64,000 nucleotides of DNA from Palsa-506 sp963786975 (GTDB lineage Bacteria; Actinomycetota; Actinomycetes; Streptosporangiales; Streptosporangiaceae): assembly GCA_963786975.1 (NCBI GenBank), contig CAWBBE010000008.1:434001-498000 (forward strand), given 5' to 3'. The translations under genes were made by a program, and so were the position numbers. Position 1 is the stretch's first letter; each line of letters begins with the position of its first letter. Below, piece by piece: positions 53,688 to 60,688 of the stretch. The notes beneath the pieces were generated by a model. It was not told the origin of the DNA. It did not search any database and saw only the letters and a program-made list of their open reading frames with translations.

Positions 53688-55220
53688 TCAGACGCCTTCG
53701 ACCGCTTCCAGCCGCCCGGACTTAACCGCGTTGACGAACTCCTCATAGTCCCGCTCGTTCTGGTTGGCGTAGCGCTCGGAGAAGTCGGTGACCGACTTGT
53801 CGAACGCGTCGCTGGCGCCCAGGTACTCCGCGATGGCGACCGGGTCGCCGGACCGGGCGTGGGCCCGGGCCAGCGTCCATCCGCAGATGCGCGCGTAGTA
53901 GGTGAGCCCGAGCGGGATCATCTCCTCGACCACGGCCGAGCCCTTCATGTCGCGGAGCTGGCGCCAGTAGAAGTGGCGGCGCACGTCCACCCCCTTGGTC
54001 CAGCCGAGGTAGATGTCGCTGGAAGCTTGCATCATCCGCTGGCCCTGGACCACCCGCTCGCCGTGCTGCCGGTACCGGCTCTTGCCGACATAGGGTTCAA
54101 GAACCGAGACGGTCGCCTCCTTGATCTGCAGGAACAGCGGGTCGGCCGCGTCGCGTCCCTGCAGCAGCACGATGAACGCCCGGGTGCCGACGCTGCCGAC
54201 GCCGACGACCTTGCGGGCCGCGTCCACCACCTCGAAGCGCTCCAGCAGCTGGCGCCGGTCGTCTTGCAGGGTGGCGCGGTAGGCGCGGAACTGCTCGTGG
54301 ATCGCCGGCACGACCTGCTCGGGGGACAGCCCGTAGGTGGCGGCCAGATCCCGCGCCGGGACCACTATCGGCGGCTGGCTGACGATCCGGTAGCTGCCGT
54401 CGACCTGCTCGCAAAGCTTGGACAGCGCCTGCAGGCTGTCGCGGGTGTGCGCCTTCGCCAGTGTCTTCTCCGCCCGCTTCCCCGCCGCCTTCGCCGCCTT
54501 CTCCTCTTCCTTATCCGCCTTTTCCTGCTTCGCCGCCCGTTTCTCGGCCTTCCTGGGCGCCTTCGCCTGCTTGTCCGCCTTCTCGGCCTTCTTCGCCGCC
54601 TTCTCCTGCCTCGCCGCCCCGGCCGCCACGGTGCGGATCCCGGCCCTGAGCTCGTCCTCGTCCAGATGGGCGTACCAGATGTCCATCGTCCCCATCTGCG
54701 CGAAGGAGGCCATCGCCTCCCGGTAGGCCTGCACCGACGTCAGCGTCGCCGCCCGCGTGTCGGCCTTGGAGAACCCGTTGTTGCGGGCCGCGATCTCAAA
54801 ACTCGCCGCCATCCGCTTCACGTCGTACTCGAACGGCCCCGGCAGCGTCTCATCGAAGTCGTTCACGTCGAACAGGAGCACCCGCTCGGGCGAGGCGAAC
54901 GCGCCGAAGTTCGACAGGTGCGCATCCCCGCACAGCTGGGTCCGCAGGCCGGCCACCGGCGTCTCGGCCAGATCCGCCGCCATGATCTTCGCCGCGCCCC
55001 GGTAGAAAGTGAACGGCGAGACCATCATCCGGCCATGCCGCACCGGCACCAGGTCCGGTTCGCGGGTAGTGTCCTGCTCCGCCAGCAAGCCCACCGGATC
55101 AGGCCGGTCCGGCGCCGGCCGCCACTTCGCATGGCTTGATGGAGCCGCCTCGTCCCGGGCCGCCAACCCCTTGGCTTTACGATCCTCAACGCTCAGATGC
55201 GCGATCTTCCGCACGGCCAT
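53688..55220 (-). CDS. DUF2252 protein with a Lys/Ala/Glu-rich insertion
   Basis: 510 aa from the ATG at 55220 (GGGGAAG upstream); an upstream ATG at 55259 is possible. DUF2252 landmarks: FTFYRGAAKIMAADL, QLCGDAHLSNFGAFASPER and DVNDFDETLPGPFEYDVKR. These acidic and histidine motifs recall kinase-like aminoglycoside phosphotransferase folds. Residues about 203-257 are a charged low-complexity segment of Lys, Ala and Glu with heptad-like spacing (KKAEKADKQAK), probably one long helix inserted in the domain. The C-terminal part (SSDIYLGWTKGVDVRRHFYW) resumes the family sequence. Function is unknown. Confidence 0.92.
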   Translation of the reverse strand: MAVRKIAHLSVEDRKAKGLAARDEAAPSSHAKWRPAPDRPDPVGLLAEQDTTREPDLVPVRHGRMMVSPFTFYRGAAKIMAADLAETPVAGLRTQLCGDAHLSNFGAFASPERVLLFDVNDFDETLPGPFEYDVKRMAASFEIAARNNGFSKADTRAATLTSVQAYREAMASFAQMGTMDIWYAHLDEDELRAGIRTVAAGAARQEKAAKKAEKADKQAKAPRKAEKRAAKQEKADKEEEKAAKAAGKRAEKTLAKAHTRDSLQALSKLCEQVDGSYRIVSQPPIVVPARDLAATYGLSPEQVVPAIHEQFRAYRATLQDDRRQLLERFEVVDAARKVVGVGSVGTRAFIVLLQGRDAADPLFLQIKEATVSVLEPYVGKSRYRQHGERVVQGQRMMQASSDIYLGWTKGVDVRRHFYWRQLRDMKGSAVVEEMIPLGLTYYARICGWTLARAHARSGDPVAIAEYLGASDAFDKSVTDFSERYANQNERDYEEFVNAVKSGRLEAVEGV

Positions 55221-55800
55221 CCGGCCCACTTCCCCTCTGGTGCGCTCCTGATTGCCCATCTTGCGGCACCCACGGCGACAGGACATCACCCGTACAGGAG
55301 GATCTTGGCTCGCGCCAGCAGCGGGGCACAGCCTCCTCGATCGGTGCTCGGTGCCGCGAGCTTCTGCGCCCTGGGCGTAGCGGTCGCGTCACTGGTCTCG
55401 AACTCCGAGGCTGCCCCGGCGGTGGCCCAGCTCGTGCTTTTCCCGCTGATGTTCATCTCCGGCACCTACCTGCCGAACCACTCCGCGCTGCTCAACCGCG
55501 GCTGTCCCGTAGCCACCGCCCGCGCATAACGTCGTCCCGGCCAGCGCTCGTGCCCGTTTCAACCACGACATCCGCCTGGCTGGGCCTGAAACCGCGACAA
55601 CGCCCGCGTTATGCGGGCTCCACGCCTTGCCGACAATCGCGCGGATCTGCCAGGTTGCCGCTGGGCAGGACCAGCCAGGCAGCGGATGTATCAAGGACGG
55701 CGCCTGCCGCTCTGACTTCGTGACGGCAGCTGGGACCGGGCCGGCCGAGCCGGCCGGGCCAACCGGTCCCAGCCCTGGCAATTGACGATCGGAGCCGACC
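55221..55800. other. Region of decayed sequence between DUF2252 and peptidoglycan-binding genes
   Basis: 580 bp with no intact gene. It holds an ABC-2 permease fragment (55341-55497). It also holds a GC-rich potential hairpin at 55732-55770 (arms GGGACCGG/CCGGTCCC with internal GCCGGC repeats), about 30 bp before the next start. No other feature could be supported. Confidence 0.45.
55341..55497 (+). pseudogene. Fragment of ABC-2-type transporter permease
   Basis: A plus-strand frame reads SVLGAASFCALGVAVASLVS, NSEAAPAVAQLVLFPLMFIS and GTYLPNHSALL. This is the conserved fifth-helix region of ABC-2 permeases (AAPAV...PLMFISGTYLP). Nothing before or after belongs to a permease, so only about 50 residues are left. 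Confidence 0.6.
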
Positions 55801-56301
55801 ATGACCACTCCCGCGACCATCGCAGAAGGCGCGAGCGGACCCACCGTCCGCTGGGCGCAGTACCTGCTTGTCCGCCGGACCCTGAGCGACCACCAGATCG
55901 ACGGCAACTTCGGCCCGGTGACCAAGGCTGCCGTCGAGCAATTCCAGCGCGACAGCCACCTGACCGCCGACGGCATCGTCGGGCCCGCCACCTGGGCAGC
56001 CCTGGGCGGCGACGGCGTACGGCCACCGACCCTGGCCAGCGGATCTCACGGACCGGTGGTCGGTAAGCTGCAGACCGCGCTGAACGAGGGACGCGGCAGC
56101 TTCGCACCCGGCTCCAACCCGGTACTCACCGTCGACGGCAGCTACGGCCCGCAGACCGCCACCGCGGTCACCGGCACGCAGCAGCACGCCGGCATCGACG
56201 CCGACGGCGTGGTCGGCCTCCAGACATGGGCCCTGCCCATCGGCGCCGCCGGCATGGTCCTCGCCAACCTCTGCAACGTCCCCGCCCCGGGCGGCGGATA
56301 A
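55801..56301 (+). CDS. Peptidoglycan-binding protein with two PG_binding_1 repeats
   Basis: 166 aa. Two tandem repeats are visible. Residues about 10-70 read GASGPTVRWAQYLL, IDGNFGPVTKAAVEQFQRD and ADGIVGPATWAAL. Residues about 78-150 read GSHGPVVGKLQTALN, VDGSYGPQTATAVT and ADGVVGLQTWAL. The DGxxGPxT pattern is diagnostic. There is no catalytic domain and no signal peptide at this start, so export is uncertain; the protein may be secreted by another route or be a domain fragment. Preceded by a GC-rich hairpin. Confidence 0.88.
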   Translation: MTTPATIAEGASGPTVRWAQYLLVRRTLSDHQIDGNFGPVTKAAVEQFQRDSHLTADGIVGPATWAALGGDGVRPPTLASGSHGPVVGKLQTALNEGRGSFAPGSNPVLTVDGSYGPQTATAVTGTQQHAGIDADGVVGLQTWALPIGAAGMVLANLCNVPAPGGG

Positions 56302-56442
56302 AGACCTCCGCACTGTCAGTACCGGCCTGCGGCGCTTCAGCCCGATACGAGCCGCCGCTAGGGGTTCCCTTGTCAAATCCGCCGTGACCCTGAACGCTTG
56401 GAGTCGTTCCGGCGTCAGCGCCCAGACCAACGGAGGCAGCGC

Positions 56443-57267
56443 ATGGGCACGATCACGACGACCGACGGCACGGAGATCTTCTACAAGGACTGGGGCTCGG
56501 GCCAGCCGATCGTCTTCAGCCACGGCTGGCCGCTTTCTGGCGACGACTGGGACACCCAGATGCTGTTCTTCCTGCAGCACGGCTACCGTGTCATCGCCCA
56601 TGACCGGCGCGGGCACGGACGCTCGGCGCAGACCAGCGACGGTCACGACATGGACCACTACGCCGACGACCTGGCTGCGCTGACTGCCCATCTCGATCTG
56701 CAGGACGCCGTCCATGTCGGGCACTCCACCGGTGGCGGCGAGGTCGTGCGCTACATCGCCCGGCACGGGGGGAGCCGGGTGGCGAAAGCGGTACTGATCA
56801 GTGCGGTGCCGCCGCTGATGGTGCAGACCGGCGCCAACCCCGGCGGCCTGCCGAAGAGCGTCTTCGACGACCTCCAGGCCCAGCTGGCTGCCAACCGGTC
56901 CGAGTTCTACCGGGCCCTGCCCGCAGGCCCCTTCTACGGCTTCAACCGGCCCGGCGCCCAATCCTCCGAAGCGATCATCGCGAACTGGTGGCGCCAGGGA
57001 ATGATGGGCGGCGCGAAGGCACACTACGACGGCATCGTCGCCTTCTCCCAGACCGATTTCACCGGGGACCTCAAGAAGATCACGGTGCCGGTCCTGGTGA
57101 TGCACGGCGACGACGACCAGATCGTTCCCTACGCCGACTCCGGGCCGCTGTCCGCGAGGCTGGTGCAAAACGGGACGCTGAAGACCTACCAAGGATTCCC
57201 GCACGGCATGCCAACCACCCAGGCCCAGACGATCAACGCCGACCTGCTGGCCTTCATCCAATCCTGA
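56443..57267 (+). CDS. Alpha/beta-hydrolase, cofactor-free haloperoxidase/esterase type
   Basis: 274 aa; ATG at 56443 with GGAGG 6 nt upstream. Conserved features: FSHGWPLSGDDWDTQM (oxyanion region), AHDRRGHGRS, nucleophile S95 in GHSTGGGEVVRY, aspartate in VMHGDDDQIVPY and histidine in GFPHGMPTT. This set is typical of non-haem chloroperoxidases and aryl esterases; the haloperoxidase reaction is a side activity through peracid formation. Complete length. No signal peptide. No biosynthetic genes lie nearby, so a detoxifying or esterase role is more likely than halogenation. Confidence 0.94.
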   Translation: MGTITTTDGTEIFYKDWGSGQPIVFSHGWPLSGDDWDTQMLFFLQHGYRVIAHDRRGHGRSAQTSDGHDMDHYADDLAALTAHLDLQDAVHVGHSTGGGEVVRYIARHGGSRVAKAVLISAVPPLMVQTGANPGGLPKSVFDDLQAQLAANRSEFYRALPAGPFYGFNRPGAQSSEAIIANWWRQGMMGGAKAHYDGIVAFSQTDFTGDLKKITVPVLVMHGDDDQIVPYADSGPLSARLVQNGTLKTYQGFPHGMPTTQAQTINADLLAFIQS

Positions 57268-57456
57268 CCCGCCCGGCGGCGGCCGTCACCCGGCACGCGG
57301 CGGCACCCGAACAAGGCCGGCCTCATCCGAGACCCGAACAACCGGACATCCCGCATACGGCCGCGCTCGGCGGCCGGCCCGCGATGGCTCAGCAGAGCAC
57401 CGGCATTCTCTGCCAGGCACAGCCGCCGGGAAGTACTCGCCAATCAAAGGATGAAC

Positions 57457-58461
57457 ATGGACCGCGATCCTCTCTCCGACGATCACCCTGGTACCGAGCG
57501 AGTATCAACCGGGGTACTCCCGCCCGATACTGACGTTCAGGCTCTCATCACTGCCGGATACGAGCGCTATCTACATCTCGACGAGGGGACCGTCGCCGAC
57601 TATATTCCTGCCCTCGCCGCGGCGTCGCCCAGCGCCTTCGGCGTGTGTGTTGCCGGGGTTCAGGGGCGGCTCTTCTCGATTGGCGACGCTGACCAGGAGT
57701 TCGCCATCGAGAGCGTCTCCAAGCTCTTCGTCTTCGCCCTGGTCTGTCACACCCTCGGGCATGAGGAGGCGCGCCGGAAACTGGGCGTCAACAGCACCGG
57801 CCTGCCCTTCAACTCGGTGATGGCCATCGAACTCAACGCCGATCGTACGATGAACCCCCTGGTCAATGCCGGTGCCATGGCCACCACGAGCCTCGTCCCG
57901 GGTACAACTGCAGACGAGAAATTCGAGAGCATCGTCGCCGCGATGTCGCGATTCGCCGGGCGGCGCCTGGTAATGGACAATGACGTTTACGAGTCCGAGA
58001 CGGCCACCAACGACCGCAACCGGGGTATCGCCCACCTCCTCGACGGCTACGGCCGCATGTACTGCGACCCTGATCTCGCCACCGACGTCTACACCCGCCA
58101 ATGCTCGGTGCGGGTGAACGCGCAGGACCTTGCCGTTATGGGGGCCACGCTGGCGAATGGCGGAGTGAATCCTATCACTGGTGTGCAAGCCATCGACACC
58201 CGCTACTGCCGGCGAGTGCTGGCCGTCCTGGCCACGGCCGGGCTTTACGAGCAATCCGGCGAGTGGCTCTACGACGTGGGTCTCCCCGGCAAAAGCGGGG
58301 TCGCCGGAGGCATCGTGACTATCTCGCCGGGCAAGGGAGGCCTCGGGACATTCTCCCCGCCGCTCGATGCGGCAGGCAACAGCGTGCGGGGGCAACGCAT
58401 CACCAGGTACCTCTCAGAAGCGCTGGGGCTCAACCTCTTTGCCTCGGCTCCGGCTGCCTGA
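57457..58461 (+). CDS. glsA: Glutaminase
   Basis: 334 aa from the ATG at 57457, because AAAGGA lies 5 nt upstream; an ATG at 57451 is also in frame. It belongs to the serine-dependent beta-lactamase-fold glutaminases: IESVSKLFVFAL carries the Ser-x-x-Lys catalytic pair. NPLVNAGAMATTSLV, NDRNRGIAHLLDGYGRM and GLPGKSGVAGGIVTI complete the site. It converts glutamine to glutamate and ammonia in the cytoplasm and may aid acid resistance. The N-terminal 25 residues are variable. No STAS or ankyrin domain is fused at the C-terminus. Confidence 0.95.
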   Translation: MDRDPLSDDHPGTERVSTGVLPPDTDVQALITAGYERYLHLDEGTVADYIPALAAASPSAFGVCVAGVQGRLFSIGDADQEFAIESVSKLFVFALVCHTLGHEEARRKLGVNSTGLPFNSVMAIELNADRTMNPLVNAGAMATTSLVPGTTADEKFESIVAAMSRFAGRRLVMDNDVYESETATNDRNRGIAHLLDGYGRMYCDPDLATDVYTRQCSVRVNAQDLAVMGATLANGGVNPITGVQAIDTRYCRRVLAVLATAGLYEQSGEWLYDVGLPGKSGVAGGIVTISPGKGGLGTFSPPLDAAGNSVRGQRITRYLSEALGLNLFASAPAA

Positions 58462-58664
58462 TACCACTCGAAGGCAATCTCCGGATAGCAGTGCGTGCGC
58501 CATCTACGCCTGCCTCCGCGCCGACGCCCGCCAGCAGCGCGAACGAGGTGTTCCGGCGTCACGCGAGGCCTCGCATAGCCCGACCGGCTGTGACTCTAGG
58601 CTGCGGTATCGGGCAAAGAGGATGAGGAGGCGCTCCGGATGGCTGGAAGGGACCCGCGATCACG

Positions 58665-60626
58665 ATGACGGTTCTGGTGCTACCACTGATCGTCGTGTTC
58701 ACTGCGCTGACCGTGCTGGTGTTCGCGTTCGGTGCCCGGCGGCTGCTGGGACTGCGGTTCTCGTTCCTGCGCACGCTGATCGCAGGCGTCCTGGCGTTCC
58801 TGATCGCCTCGCCAATAATCACGGCCATCAGCGGCTCGGTGGTCTCAAAGCGAACGAGCGTCCTGCCCGAGCTGTGGTTCGTGATCCTGGGCGTGACGAT
58901 CGCGCTGGTGGTCGGCATGGTGTTCCTGGTCGTGGCCGAGGCGCTGGTGCCGAGCGGGTCGGTGCCGGGGCTGGTCTACATGCTGCGCGGGATGCGCAGG
59001 CGGATGGGCCGGGCGCGGCGCTACTGGCAGATCAGCGGGATCTTGGTGCGGCGCGGCCTGACGCCGTACTTACGGGGCGGGCGCCGGTCCGAGCTGTCGA
59101 CGTCGGAGGGCCGGGCCAGGCTGGCCCGCTCGGTGCGGCTGGCCATGGAGGACGGCGGGGTCACCTTCGTCAAGCTCGGGCAGGTGCTGTCCACCCGCCG
59201 GGATCTTCTCCCGGCGGAGTTCATCAGCGAGCTGAGCCGCCTGCAGGACGACGCGGCCGAAGTGCCCTGGCCGGCGATCGAGCAGGTGCTGCGGTCCGAG
59301 CTTGGAGCGGAGGTGGGCGAGCTGTTCGCCAGCTTCGACCGGGAGCCGATCGCCGCGGCGTCCATCGCCCAGGTCCACGCGGCGACTCTTACCTCCGGGG
59401 CCCGCGTGGTGGTCAAGGTGCGCCGTCCCGATGTCAGCCAGATCGTGGACAGGGACCTGGACATCGCCGGGCGGCTGGCGGCCCGGCTGGAGCGCAGCAC
59501 AAACTGGGGCCGGGCTGTCGGCGCTGCCGGGCTTGCCGCCGGATTCGCCGGCGCCCTGCGTGAGGAGCTCGACCTGCGGGTAGAAGCGCGCAACATGACC
59601 TCGGTGGCCGCCGCGCCGGGCAGCCGCGGCATCGCCATTCCGGTGCCCCACCAGCCGCTGTGCACTGGGCTGGTGCTGGTGATGGAGCGCTTCGACGGGC
59701 GCCCGCTGGCCGCGATCGACGTCGGCATGCCCGCTGACGTGCGCGCCGCGCTGGCCCGCAGCCTGCTCGACTGCCTGCTCCGCGAGATCATGCTGGAGGG
59801 GACCTTCCACGCCGACCCGCACCCGGGCAACGTCCTGCTGCTGGCCGACGGCAGCCTCGGGCTGCTGGACTTCGGGTCCGTCGGGCGCATCGACCGAGGG
59901 CTGCGTTCCGCGCTGCAGCGGCTGCTGCTGGCCCTGGACAAGGGCGACCCCGCCGGGCTGGCCGACGCGCTCCTGGAGGTGGTCGAGCGACCCGAGGAGC
60001 TGGACGAGCTCCGCTTGGAACGGATGCTGGGCCGGTTCCTGGCCCGGCACGTCGCCGCCGGGATCACCCCCGACGTGACGATGTTCACCGACCTTTTCCG
60101 CATCGTCTCCGACCACGGGCTGGCGGTACCGCCTGAGATAGCCGCGGTATTCCGCGCGCTGGCCACGATGGAGGGCACGCTTACCCAGCTCGCCCCGGGC
60201 TTCGACATCGTGGCCGAAGCCCGCCGGTTCGCGGGCCAGCAGCTTGCCGGGCAGTTCAGCCCGGACACGCTGCGCACGACCGCAGCCGACGAGCTGGTCG
60301 CGCTGCTGCCCCTGCTGCGCCGCCTCCCCCGGCGCATCGACCGGATCGGCGGAGCGCTCGAAGCCGGACGGCTCAACGTCAACGTCCGCCTCCTCGCCGA
60401 TGAAGGCGACCGCCGGATAGTCACGGGCCTGCTCTACCTGGTGCTGACCACGTTTCTCGCCGCGACCAGCGGCATCATGGCGGTACTCATGCTCGGCCTG
60501 CGCGGCGGGCCAACCATCACCAGCCGGGTATCCCTCTTCCAGTTCCTCGGCTACTGCCTGCTGGTGATCTCAGCTATCCTCGCGCTGCGCGTGCTCGCAC
60601 TCGTGTTCCGCCCAAACAGGGCCTAG
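58665..60626 (+). CDS. ABC1/UbiB-family atypical kinase with membrane helices
   Basis: 653 aa. Three N-terminal membrane helices (about 4-24, 35-55, 70-92) precede the ABC1 kinase-like core. The core has FVKLGQVLSTRRDLLP (KxGQ motif), AAASIAQVHAATL (Ala-rich nucleotide loop), TFHADPHPGNVLLL and LLDFGSVGRI (metal-binding DFG-like). Two further helices close the C-terminus (about 588-610 and 625-645). UbiB proteins support lipid-quinone or other isoprenoid lipid metabolism through ATPase activity. N-terminal multi-helix forms are common in actinobacteria. It stands alone, 200 bp after glutaminase. Confidence 0.93.
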   Translation: MTVLVLPLIVVFTALTVLVFAFGARRLLGLRFSFLRTLIAGVLAFLIASPIITAISGSVVSKRTSVLPELWFVILGVTIALVVGMVFLVVAEALVPSGSVPGLVYMLRGMRRRMGRARRYWQISGILVRRGLTPYLRGGRRSELSTSEGRARLARSVRLAMEDGGVTFVKLGQVLSTRRDLLPAEFISELSRLQDDAAEVPWPAIEQVLRSELGAEVGELFASFDREPIAAASIAQVHAATLTSGARVVVKVRRPDVSQIVDRDLDIAGRLAARLERSTNWGRAVGAAGLAAGFAGALREELDLRVEARNMTSVAAAPGSRGIAIPVPHQPLCTGLVLVMERFDGRPLAAIDVGMPADVRAALARSLLDCLLREIMLEGTFHADPHPGNVLLLADGSLGLLDFGSVGRIDRGLRSALQRLLLALDKGDPAGLADALLEVVERPEELDELRLERMLGRFLARHVAAGITPDVTMFTDLFRIVSDHGLAVPPEIAAVFRALATMEGTLTQLAPGFDIVAEARRFAGQQLAGQFSPDTLRTTAADELVALLPLLRRLPRRIDRIGGALEAGRLNVNVRLLADEGDRRIVTGLLYLVLTTFLAATSGIMAVLMLGLRGGPTITSRVSLFQFLGYCLLVISAILALRVLALVFRPNRA

Positions 60627-60688
60627 CCACGTCTGGGCGCCCCGGTCTACTCGATTCCGCGCAATAAAAGCGCGTGCGCGACCGGCGG

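Noticed and set aside
56443..57267. Halogenation or antibiotic gene cluster suggested by the haloperoxidase-like gene
   Set aside because: No polyketide, peptide or terpene biosynthesis genes occur nearby; these enzymes are mostly esterases in practice.
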